Below are positions 8,454-15,663 of a DNA stretch of 64,000 bases, one piece after another. Under the pieces are notes generated by a model. That model was not told the origin of the DNA, made no database searches, and was given only the letters and a program-made list of their open reading frames with translations. Position 1 is the stretch's first letter. The number at the start of each line of letters is the position of its first letter. The position numbers and the translations under genes were made by a program. Location of the stretch: the NCBI RefSeq assembly GCF_000982955.1, contig NZ_KQ058878.1:1-64000 (forward strand), read 5' to 3'. Source of the DNA: Micromonospora sp. HK10. GTDB taxonomy: Bacteria; Actinomycetota; Actinomycetes; Mycobacteriales; Micromonosporaceae.

Positions 8454-8961
8454 GGCAATCCTCCCCTTCCGCTCTCGGTTCCTGGTCTTCCCGTTGACGC
8501 CCGCGGGCGGCGGGATCGCCCGGCGGTCGGGGCGTGTCCGCCCTCAGGACGTCGTGCACGGGGGAGATCGGCGACGTCGGTACCGCACGGGCTCTCATGG
8601 CCAGGCCTGCAGCCGGGGAAGGTGACCGCGGTTGTCCAGGGGGCGTTCCCGGCCGGTGCCGGCGAGGAGACGACGGCTCATCCCATCAGCCATGCCCTCA
8701 TTGCACGGCGCCGGCGGACCGGCGGGTAGATGCGGAAGGCCCGGCGGGGCGGGCCGTCGGACCCGCCCCGCCGGCAGTCACCCGTGACCTGGCGACCCTG
8801 CCGGTCGTCGCGCAGATCGACGGGCGCGTGGTCGGTGCGCCGCCTGACTGCTCGTCGCGGAACGGGTGCCGGGCAGCGAGTGGCCAAGTGCGCGGTACAT
8901 CACCTCGCCCCGCACCCCGCTGTTTTATACGATGCCCATAGTAAAAACCCCAGGAGGCGCC
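8454..8961. other. 508-bp intergenic region with strong hairpin
   Basis: No credible gene is seen between these divergent genes. CCGGCGGGGCGGG at 8741-8753 and CCCGCCCCGCCGG at 8762-8774 form a perfect 13-bp hairpin with an eight-base loop. An A/T-rich stretch with TATACG shortly before the ferredoxin ribosome site (around 8926-8946) is the likely fdxA promoter region. Confidence 0.5.
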
Positions 8962-9324
8962 ATGACCTACGTGATCGCCGAGCCGTGCATCGACGTGCTC
9001 GACCGGGCCTGCGTGGAGGAATGCCCGGTTGACTGCATCTACGAAGGCGGCCGGGCGCTATACATCCACCCGGACGAATGCGTCGACTGCGGCGCCTGCG
9101 AACCGGTCTGCCCCGTCGAGGCGATCTTCTACGAAGACGACCTTCCCGAGCGGTGGTCCGTGTTCACCGACGACAACGCCCGGTTCTTCGCTGAGCCGCT
9201 GCCGGGAGCCGCCGCCCCACTCGGGTCTCCGGGCGGGGCCGCCAAAGTGGGCCGGCTGGCAGTGGACACTCCGCTCGTCGCCGGACATCCCCGCCCGACA
9301 ACCCTGACCGGCGAGGGCACCTAG
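8962..9324 (+). CDS. fdxA: Seven-iron ferredoxin FdxA
   Basis: The 120-residue protein carries one 3Fe-4S and one 4Fe-4S cluster for low-potential electron transfer. Cys9, Cys17 and Cys50 are placed to hold the 3Fe-4S cluster and Cys21, Cys40, Cys43 and Cys46 the 4Fe-4S cluster, as in the Azotobacter FdI pattern; Cys25 is additional. The text [34 protein letters not shown] and the late [10 protein letters not shown] motif are typical of the mycobacterial/actinobacterial FdxA. ATG 8962 follows AGGAGG. FdxA is part of the hypoxia regulon in mycobacteria, and here it again neighbours stress and nitrite-reduction genes. Confidence 0.96.
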   Translation: MTYVIAEPCIDVLDRACVEECPVDCIYEGGRALYIHPDECVDCGACEPVCPVEAIFYEDDLPERWSVFTDDNARFFAEPLPGAAAPLGSPGGAAKVGRLAVDTPLVAGHPRPTTLTGEGT

Positions 9325-9358
9325 CCACCGCCACGACCCGGTCTCCCGGGAGGCACCG

Positions 9359-10240
9359 ATGCGTCTGATCGTCTACGGCGACTTCAACTGTCCCTACTCC
9401 TACCTGGCCAGCCAACGCGTCGACGCGCTGCTGCGACAGCGCCGTGCGGAGGTCGCCTGGCGGGCGGTCGAGCACAACCCCGGGCTGTCGATGACCGGTA
9501 CCCCGGTCGCCGCCGACCCGGACGGGTGGAGACGCGAGTTGGTCGAGAGCCAGCTGCTCGCCCTGCCCGGCGAGCACCCGCCCGAGGCGGCCCCCACCCT
9601 GGTCAGCAACACGCTGGCCGCCGTCTCCGCATACGCCGAGGCGGTCACCGACGGTGTCGAGCACGACCTGCGCCGTCTCCTGTTCGACGCCATCTGGGTG
9701 CGTGGCCAGCACCTCAGTAACGCCTACGACGTGCGCGCCCTCGTCGCCAGCCTCACCTATCCGCCCTACCCCATCAGGCCGTACCTCAGCTCGCCGGAGC
9801 TGCCGCCACCCGGGTTCGGCAACCCCGCGCCGCTGCACACCACCCGGATCCTCGGCGCGACGACGGCCCCCAACGGAATACCACTGACCACGACCGGCTG
9901 GCGCCGCTCGCGGCGATGGCGCACCGACTGGCTGGACGCCGCCGGGCCCGTCGTACCCGTGGTGGTGGATCCCGAGGGCACCGCGCTGCCGGGCACCCGA
10001 GGGCTGGCACACCTGGCCGAACTACTCGTGGACCCGCGAGCACCCCGCGGGACGCGGCCGAGCGGCCCGAGCAGCGCCCACGCCCAGAAGTTGACCAGGA
10101 AGCCGAGCGTGGCGACGGCGAGTTGGAGTGAAGCCGCGGTGCTCCGGACGGGCTGCGTCGCCAACCGCCCGTCCGCCTGCTGTCCCTTCGGCCGGTCCTC
10201 GACGGCCGTTCGCGGTGCGGCTGCGAACTTGATGACGTGA
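9359..10240 (+). CDS. DsbA/2-hydroxychromene-isomerase-like thioredoxin-fold protein with read-through tail
   Basis: The first 230 of 293 residues read as a DSBA-family (GST-kappa-like) protein: IVYGDFNCPYSYLASQRVD with a CPYS site at residues 11-14, that is, a single Cys and a Ser as in 2-hydroxychromene-2-carboxylate isomerases, followed by the helical insertion domain and a GPVVPVVVDPEG strand. From about residue 231 the sequence turns Arg/Ser/Ala-rich. That part is antisense to a NarK remnant, so the natural end was probably lost and translation now runs on for about 60 codons. Function is likely disulfide or glutathione-linked chemistry. Confidence 0.72.
   Translation: MRLIVYGDFNCPYSYLASQRVDALLRQRRAEVAWRAVEHNPGLSMTGTPVAADPDGWRRELVESQLLALPGEHPPEAAPTLVSNTLAAVSAYAEAVTDGVEHDLRRLLFDAIWVRGQHLSNAYDVRALVASLTYPPYPIRPYLSSPELPPPGFGNPAPLHTTRILGATTAPNGIPLTTTGWRRSRRWRTDWLDAAGPVVPVVVDPEGTALPGTRGLAHLAELLVDPRAPRGTRPSGPSSAHAQKLTRKPSVATASWSEAAVLRTGCVANRPSACCPFGRSSTAVRGAAANLMT
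10057..10164 (-). pseudogene. N-terminal remnant of a NarK-type nitrate/nitrite transporter
   Basis: From a TTG at 10164 the minus strand encodes SLQLAVATLGFLVNFWAWAL then LGPLGR, the first transmembrane helix signature of NarK-type nitrate/nitrite MFS permeases. After LGPLG the match stops; the frame then runs through antisense of the DsbA-like gene. Only about 36 codons remain, so it is a fragment. It fits the nearby nitrite reductase cluster: a nitrate/nitrite transporter once stood here and has been deleted. Confidence 0.6.
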
Positions 10241-10833
10241 ACGACTCAGTCCGGCGGACCCGGCCGGGGAGCCCCGGTTCCCCGTCCCGGGACCGCGAAT
10301 GCCGGCAGCACCGCGAGGCGAGCCTGACCGTGAATCGTCTGGGTCATCAAGTTGGTAGCGCGCGACAACCTGGCCGTGCCCCCGAACCCATGGGGGCACT
10401 CGGGATCATCTTTCTGCCGCTGGTGCTCGGCCAGTGCCTCGCGCGCGATCCGATGCCACGTCGACGACGCCGCGCAGCTGCGGGTGGTGGCGGCGCAGCT
10501 GGGCTTCGAGCCGGTGCCGTAGGGTGTAGCGGGCGGCCGGGCACCGTGGGCGCCGACAGCCGCCGCGCGGATGTCGTCGAGCATGGGTGTCATTGCCCCG
10601 GGAGAGGGGGCCGGCGCGGGAAGCGACCGGCCCGCAGGACAGGACCGGCGTGCCGGCGTCCCGGGACCGGTCGCTGTCGCGGGCCGGGAGGGGGAGGCCG
10701 GGTCAGGCCGGGCGACACCGTTCGTCGAAGACCCGCCGCACGTGGGCGCCGGCCATCGGCACCGCGAAGCGGCGACCCGCCAACCGGCGCGGGCCGACGG
10801 CCGAGGCGGCCGGGCAGGCGCGGGGACGGCAGC
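10241..10833. other. 593-bp region without intact gene, probable gene debris
   Basis: No convincing complete frame is present. On the minus strand a short run (TLRHRLEAQLRRHHPQLR, near 10450-10500) continues into REALAEHQRQKDDPECPHGF only after a one-base frame change. This could be another decayed small gene, but I cannot name it. Confidence 0.3.
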
Positions 10834-11286
10834 TCACCGGGCGCTCCCGGTGGCCGGGGTGGCGGTCGGGGTGATCCGGTCCCAGGCCGGGATCGGCAGG
10901 GCGATCACCGCGGCGGGAAAGAGGCCGTGCTCCTCGTTGTCGATGTGCCGGTGCAACCGGTCGAGGGCGGCGAGCACCGCCGGCCAGTCCGGTGCGGCGC
11001 GGTCGACCGCGCCGAGGACGCCGTGGATGTCGCGGTGTTCGGCGCAGAGCCGGGCCACCGCCTCGGCGAGGCTGCCCTCGGCGCGCAACTCGGCGAAGAG
11101 GCCGTCCTCCTCGACGGTGGTGTGCGGCGTGAGCAGGGCCAGCAGGTCGTCGAGCACCCGCAGGGCGGCCGGGTCACCGCGCAGGATGGCGGACCGCAAC
11201 CGGCCCGCCGCGTCGGAGATCGACTCGTGCTCGGTCGAGAGCCGGCCGATCAGGGGAAAGTCCCGGCATCCGCAGTAGTTGCACAC
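10834..11286 (-). CDS. Hemerythrin-domain protein
   Basis: The GTG start at 11286, after GGAGG, gives 150 residues. The N-terminus has Cys2, Cys5 and Cys7 (CNYCGC), then a four-helix HHE cation-binding domain: EHESIS, HTTVEEDGLF, EHRDIHGVL and HRHIDNEEHGLFP supply the His/Glu ligands of a di-iron site. Such proteins bind oxygen or NO. It lies upstream of a second hemerythrin gene and a nitrite reductase operon, so handling of nitric oxide or iron repair is a likely role (inference). The N-terminal Cys trio is an unusual addition that may bind metal. Confidence 0.85.
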   Translation of the reverse strand: MCNYCGCRDFPLIGRLSTEHESISDAAGRLRSAILRGDPAALRVLDDLLALLTPHTTVEEDGLFAELRAEGSLAEAVARLCAEHRDIHGVLGAVDRAAPDWPAVLAALDRLHRHIDNEEHGLFPAAVIALPIPAWDRITPTATPATGSAR

Positions 11287-11475
11287 CGAATATCGCCTCC
11301 CCCTCCGGGTGGCCGTACGCCGTCCCGGTCCCAACCCAGGCTGCTCGCCGGTAATCGCGGCGGACAGGGCCGAACGGCCCGGCGCGCCGGGACGGCGGGT
11401 CCTGACCTGGCCGTCCCAGCGGCGGCGGGCCGCTCAGGCAGCGGCCCCGACCCGGCCGTCCCGGCGGCGGGCCGC

Positions 11476-12336
11476 TCAGGCGGTGGCTGGCTGGCGGGAC
11501 AGCCGGATCTGCCAGGTCTCCGGTCCGTCCTGAAGCCACTCGGTGGCCATGTCACCCCGGTAGCGCGACTCGATCTCGGCCAGCAACGGCCGGGGCGCGT
11601 GCGGCGCGACCAGGACCAGCGCCCCGCCGTCCGGCAGCGCGTCCAGCGCCGCCAGCACGGTGGCGTGCCGCCGGTCGTGCGGCAGCGTCCGGACGTCGAG
11701 CCGGGGGTCGATGGTCAAGGTCGGGGCCGGGGCGTCCGCCGCACCCCGGTCCCCGCCGCACCCGCAGGCTCCGCCGCAGCCGCCCGCCGAGCCCGCCGAG
11801 CCCGCCGAACCCGCGGAGTCCGCCGAGCCCGCCGAACCCGCGGAGTCCGCCGCGTCCGCCACGCCGAGCAGGTCGTGCACGCCGTCCAGCAGCGCCGCCA
11901 ACGACACGTCCGCCGCGTCCACCAGCAGCGGTACCACCAGTTCGTTCTCCTTGACCAGGTGGACGGCGAGGACGCCGGCGAGGGCCTGCGCGGTGGCGGC
12001 CGCCCGGACCGGCTCCTCGGCCGCTTCGAGCGCGACCACGAGGCCGGTGATGGCCCGGTGTTCGGCCTGCATGCCGCGGATCAGCAGGGTCGCCTCCGGC
12101 CGGGCCGCGGCCACCGGGTAGAGGGCCGTCTCCTCGGCGTGCGCGTGCGGCAGCAGCTCGTCGCGGAGCCAGCCGGTCAGGTCGTCGCGGACCTGGTCGG
12201 CCCGGCCGGCGTCGCCCTGGGCCGCCGCCGTCAGCAGATCCTGGACGTACCGGTCGAGCGCCGCGGCGAGCTGGCCGTGGTGGCCGACCACCGCCCGGGC
12301 GGCGGCGCGGTCGGCGGTGGAGCGGGTGTGGGACAT
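11476..12336 (-). CDS. Hemerythrin plus DUF2249 fusion protein
   Basis: The 286-residue protein starts at ATG 12336 with GGGAG upstream. Residues 8-160 form a hemerythrin-like bundle with His20, His64/His66, Glu69, His93, His126 and Glu130 in ligand positions. A low-complexity linker of Gly-Ser-Ala-Asp repeats (about 163-186) ends in CGGACGCGG with Cys187, 191 and 193. Residues about 207-281 are a DUF2249 domain (DVRTLPHDRRHATVLAALDA to WQIRLSR). DUF2249 occurs with hemerythrins and nitrogen-oxide genes and is thought to act in NO or redox metabolism. It is divergent from the regulator of the nitrite reductase operon, and both probably share control. Confidence 0.88.
   Translation of the reverse strand: MSHTRSTADRAAARAVVGHHGQLAAALDRYVQDLLTAAAQGDAGRADQVRDDLTGWLRDELLPHAHAEETALYPVAAARPEATLLIRGMQAEHRAITGLVVALEAAEEPVRAAATAQALAGVLAVHLVKENELVVPLLVDAADVSLAALLDGVHDLLGVADAADSAGSAGSADSAGSAGSAGSAGGCGGACGCGGDRGAADAPAPTLTIDPRLDVRTLPHDRRHATVLAALDALPDGGALVLVAPHAPRPLLAEIESRYRGDMATEWLQDGPETWQIRLSRQPATA
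11783..11853. repeat. Short tandem repeats coding the Gly-Ser-Ala linker
   Basis: Nine-base GCCCGCCGA-type units lead into two 27-bp copies at 11800-11826 and 11827-11853 that differ only in the last base. They encode the flexible linker of the hemerythrin-DUF2249 protein; copy number is likely variable between strains. Confidence 0.8.
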
Positions 12337-12352
12337 GGCGACTCCCGTAGTT

Positions 12353-12382
12353 TTGACGTCAGACGACGTTGTAACGTTATAT
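12353..12382 (+). promoter_or_regulatory. Promoter for a leaderless regulator transcript
   Basis: TTGACG at 12353-12358 and TTATAT at 12377-12382 have an 18-bp spacer, and the GTG start of the regulator follows at 12386 with no ribosome site, so the message is probably leaderless. The palindromes GACGTC and TAACGTTA overlap this promoter and are candidate operator sequence in the 49-bp divergent gap. Confidence 0.55.
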
Positions 12383-12385
12383 ACC

Positions 12386-13129
12386 GTGGAAACCCTGAGA
12401 ACAGGGCCGGTCGGGGAGACGATCGACCCGCACCGGCACCGCGCACTGGGCACCGAGAGCCGGGTCTCGATCCTGGGCATCGTCCGGGCGGCCGAGGGCG
12501 GCGTGACCATCGCCGAGGTGGGGGAGCGGACCGGGCTGCACCCGTCCACCGCCCGCGCCCACCTCGACCGGCTGGTCGGCGCCGGTCTGCTGGTCAAGGC
12601 CCGGGCCAGCGGGGGGCAACCCGGCCGGCCGGCGTGGCGCTACCGGCTCGCCGCCGGAAACGAGGCCCCCGCGCCGGCGCCGTACCGGGCGCTGGCCGCC
12701 GCCCTGCTGGACCACCTGTCCCGGCGCACCGGAGGGGACGTCCGCGCCGAGGCCACCCGGGCCGGCCAGGACTGGGGCCGGCACCTGGCCGCCGCCACCC
12801 CGCCCGGCGCGGACCCGCTCGACACGCTCTTCGAGGTGCTGCGCAGCCTGGGTTTCAGCCCTCGGCTGCACCACAGCGGCGACGGTCGGACCGAGATCCA
12901 CCTGCACACCTGTCCCTTCCTGGAGCTGGTCAAGCGCAACCCCGATGCGATCTGCAACCTGCACGTCGGCGTGGTCCGGGGTGCCCTGGAGCACGCCGGG
13001 GCACCGCCGGCCGGCGCCGTGGTCGAGCCGTTCGGCGCACCCGACGCCTGTGTGGTGCGCCTGGCCCTGCCGGAGCCCGCGCCGGCCCGGGGCCGCCGCC
13101 GGCCCGGCGTCGCACCGACCCCCCGATGA
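12386..13129 (+). CDS. Winged-helix regulator with C-terminal Cys motif (ArsR/SufR-like)
   Basis: The 247-residue protein begins at a leaderless GTG. Residues about 22-90 form a winged helix: ALGTESRVSILGIVRAAEGG, TIAEVGERTGLHPSTARAHLDRLVGAGLLVK, then a Gly/Arg wing (GGQPGRPAWRYRL). The C-terminal half has LHTCPFLELVKRNPDAICNL with Cys173 and Cys190-type residues plus His, the arrangement found in SufR-like regulators that carry an iron-sulfur cluster. It is first in an operon with two membrane proteins and NirK, overlapping the next gene by ATGA. It probably senses NO or redox state and controls both divergent units (inference). Confidence 0.8.
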   Translation: METLRTGPVGETIDPHRHRALGTESRVSILGIVRAAEGGVTIAEVGERTGLHPSTARAHLDRLVGAGLLVKARASGGQPGRPAWRYRLAAGNEAPAPAPYRALAAALLDHLSRRTGGDVRAEATRAGQDWGRHLAAATPPGADPLDTLFEVLRSLGFSPRLHHSGDGRTEIHLHTCPFLELVKRNPDAICNLHVGVVRGALEHAGAPPAGAVVEPFGAPDACVVRLALPEPAPARGRRRPGVAPTPR

Positions 13130-14235
13130 GCGCCCGGACTGGGCCGCGGCTCCCGCTCCTCGCGGCCGGCGGCCTCGCCCTGCTCAGCGGCCTGTACGCC
13201 GCGCTGCTGCTGCTCGGCCTGCCGCTGCCCACCCCGCGGGCGTCGCTGGAGCAGGTGCACGGCCCGCTGATGGTGCTCGGCTTCGTCGGCACGCTGATCG
13301 CCCTGGAACGGGCGGTGGCGCTGGGCACCCGGTGGGCCCTGTCCGCCCCGGCGTGCTCGGGTGCCGGTGGGGTGGCCCTGCTGCTCAGCGGCCCGAGCCT
13401 GGCCGCCCGGCTGCTGCTGATGCTCGCCGCCGTACTGCTCCTGCTGGTCTACCGGCGGCTCTGGCACCGGCAGCCCGGCCCGTCCCTGCTGGCGCAGGGG
13501 CTCGGCGCGTTCGCCTGGTACGCCGCCACCCTGCTCTGGCTGGCCGGCGCCGCCGTGCCGGAGATCGTGCCGTGGCTGGCCACCTTCGTGGTCGCCACCA
13601 TCGCCGGCGAGCGCCTGGAACTGGCCCACCTCGCGCTGCCGCCGCACGGGGTCCGCTGGTTCCTGGTCGCGCTCGGCGCGCTCACCGCCGGGGTCACCGC
13701 CACCGTGCTGTGGCCGGACGCCGGGGCGCACCTGTTCGGGGTGGGCCTGCTCGCCGTGGTCGGCTGGCTGGTGGCGTACGACGTCGCCCGCCGCACCGTG
13801 CGCGGGCGCGGCCTGCCCCGCTTCGTCGCGGTCGGCCTGCTCACCGGGTACGCCTGGCTGGCGGTCGCCGGCCTGCTCTGGGCCGGTGCCGGCCCGGTCA
13901 CCGCCGGTCCCCGCTATGACGCCACCCTGCACGCCGCCTTCCTCGGCTTCACCATGTCGATGATCTTCGTGCACGCCCCGGTCATCCTGCCCGGGGTGCT
14001 CCGCCGTCCGCTGCCCTACCGGCCCTGGCTCTACGCGCCGCTCGCCCTGCTGCACGGCAGCCTGCTGGTGCGGCTCGTGCTCGGCGACGGGCTGGCCGTC
14101 GAGCCGGTCTGGCGCTGGGCGGGCGTCGTCAACGTCCTCGCCGTCCTCACCTTCCTGGGCTGCGCGACGGCCGGCGTCCTGACCGGCGTCCGACGGCGGC
14201 CCACCGCTGCGCCCGTACCGGCGGTGCACCCATGA
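13126..14235 (+). CDS. NnrS-like multi-pass membrane protein
   Basis: The 369-residue protein is almost entirely membrane, with about 11-12 hydrophobic segments. The motif LEQVHGPLMVLGFVGTLIAL then ERAVAL near the second helix and HAAFLGFTMSMIFVHAPVIL near the end contain conserved His in helices, as in NnrS proteins, heme/copper-linked membrane proteins of denitrifiers that ease NO stress. The ATG overlaps the regulator stop as ATGA and its own stop overlaps the next ATG, so translation is coupled. The NnrS assignment rests on motif pattern and operon context; a role in copper or heme supply to NirK or NO handling is inferred. Confidence 0.65.
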   Translation: MSARTGPRLPLLAAGGLALLSGLYAALLLLGLPLPTPRASLEQVHGPLMVLGFVGTLIALERAVALGTRWALSAPACSGAGGVALLLSGPSLAARLLLMLAAVLLLLVYRRLWHRQPGPSLLAQGLGAFAWYAATLLWLAGAAVPEIVPWLATFVVATIAGERLELAHLALPPHGVRWFLVALGALTAGVTATVLWPDAGAHLFGVGLLAVVGWLVAYDVARRTVRGRGLPRFVAVGLLTGYAWLAVAGLLWAGAGPVTAGPRYDATLHAAFLGFTMSMIFVHAPVILPGVLRRPLPYRPWLYAPLALLHGSLLVRLVLGDGLAVEPVWRWAGVVNVLAVLTFLGCATAGVLTGVRRRPTAAPVPAVHP

Positions 14236-15659
14236 GCCGTCCCCGGCCCGCCGCCGCGCGGGTCGACCCCGCGCCGACGGCTGATCGCACCCCGGCCTCC
14301 GGTCGCACCCCACTGGCCGGCCCCGCACTGACGTCCGGTCCCGCCTCGACGGCCGGTCCCGCCTCGACGGCCGGCCCCGCGCCGGCCGCCGGCGTCGGCC
14401 CGGCCCCGTCCACCGCCGCCGTCCCGTCGCCCCCGCCCGCCGGGCCGACCGGGAGCACCGGGCCGGCGGCGAGCACCGGCCGGGCCGGCTGGCACCGGCG
14501 GGTCGGCCTGCTGCCCGTCACCTACCTGGGCGGGCTCGTCGTCCTGGGCTTCGTCCATCCGTTCCTGCCGTCCTGGCGCTGGCTGGCCATCCACCTGCTG
14601 CTGCTCGGCGCGGTCACCAACGCCATCCTGGTCTGGTCCGCGCACTTCACCGCCGCGGTGCTGCGCGCCCCGGTGCCGCGACGGCGCCGGTCGGAGGCGG
14701 TCCGCCTCGCCGGGCTGAACCTCGGGGTGTGCGCCGTCCTCGTCGGCGGGACGGCCGGCCGGCCCTGGATCGCGGTCGGTGGCGCGGCCCTCGTCTTCGC
14801 CGCGGTGGCAGCCCACCTCGCGTGGCTCGCGCGGCGGCTGCGCCGGGCCCTGCCGGCCCGGTTCCGGGTGACCGTCCGCTACTACCTGGCCGCCGGCCTG
14901 GCGCTGCTCGCGGGGGTCCCGGTGGGCGCCGGCATGCTCGTGGTCGACGACGCCCACCGGCCCCGGCTGCTGCTGTTCCACGCGCACGTCAACCTGCTCG
15001 GCTGGGTCACCCTGACCGTGCTGGGCACGCTGCTCACCCTCTGGCCGACCATGCTGCGTACCCGGATGGTCGACGGGGCGGCCCGGCTCGCCGCCGTCGC
15101 CCTTCCGCCGGCCTCGGTCGGCCTGGTCCTGCTCGGCCTGGGGCTGCTCGCCTGGTGGCGAGCTGTCGCCGCGGTCGGCCTGGGCCTGTTCGTGCTCGGC
15201 GTCCTGGTCGCGTTGCGGCCCGCGCTGGCCGTGGCGCGGGCGCGCCCGCCGTACGCCTTCGCCACCTGGTCGCTCGCGGCCGCGGCCGGCTGGCTCCTGG
15301 TCGCCCTGGGCGTCGACGCGGTCACCCTGCTGGCCGCCGCGGGGCCCGTCACCGCCGCCGACCGCTTCGGGCAGGTGCTGGTCCCGCTGCTGGTGGGCTT
15401 CGTCGGGCAGGTGCTGGTCGGCGCGCTGACGTACCTGCTGCCGGTGGTCCTCGGCGGGGGACCGGCCTCCGTCCGGGCCCGGGCCGCGCTGCTGGACCGG
15501 CACGGGCCGCAGCGGGTGGCCATGGCCAACGCCGCGCTGGCGGTCTTCGCGCTGCCCAGCCCGCCGTACGTCCGCATCACCACGTCCCTGCTGATCCTCG
15601 CCGCGCTGGTGCAGTTCCTGGCACCGGCCGCCCGGGTCCTGCTCACCGCCCGGAGATGA
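14232..15659 (+). CDS. NnrS/haem-copper-like membrane protein with Pro/Ala-rich N-terminus
   Basis: The 475-residue protein has an 85-residue Pro/Ala/Gly/Thr-rich cytoplasmic start with short repeats (STAGPASTAGPAPAAG), then about ten to twelve membrane helices. Conserved features are LLLFHAHVNLLGWVTLTVLG and TLLTLWPTMLRTRM, with His in helix positions like those of the haem-copper oxidase/NnrS superfamily. It overlaps the previous gene (ATGA at 14232) and precedes nirK by four bases. The two membrane proteins are likely paralogues acting together, perhaps in NO tolerance or delivering electrons or copper to NirK. The repeated N-terminal segment is unusual. Confidence 0.6.
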   Translation: MSRPRPAAARVDPAPTADRTPASGRTPLAGPALTSGPASTAGPASTAGPAPAAGVGPAPSTAAVPSPPPAGPTGSTGPAASTGRAGWHRRVGLLPVTYLGGLVVLGFVHPFLPSWRWLAIHLLLLGAVTNAILVWSAHFTAAVLRAPVPRRRRSEAVRLAGLNLGVCAVLVGGTAGRPWIAVGGAALVFAAVAAHLAWLARRLRRALPARFRVTVRYYLAAGLALLAGVPVGAGMLVVDDAHRPRLLLFHAHVNLLGWVTLTVLGTLLTLWPTMLRTRMVDGAARLAAVALPPASVGLVLLGLGLLAWWRAVAAVGLGLFVLGVLVALRPALAVARARPPYAFATWSLAAAAGWLLVALGVDAVTLLAAAGPVTAADRFGQVLVPLLVGFVGQVLVGALTYLLPVVLGGGPASVRARAALLDRHGPQRVAMANAALAVFALPSPPYVRITTSLLILAALVQFLAPAARVLLTARR

Positions 15660-15663
15660 CCCC

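Noticed and set aside
10057-10164. Intact NarK gene
   Set aside because: Only the first helix is present; the frame has no further membrane segments.
10237-14235. A 1332-residue open frame on the plus strand
   Set aside because: Only its 3' part from 13126 is a real gene. The earlier part is the antisense of the hemerythrin genes and has shadow composition.
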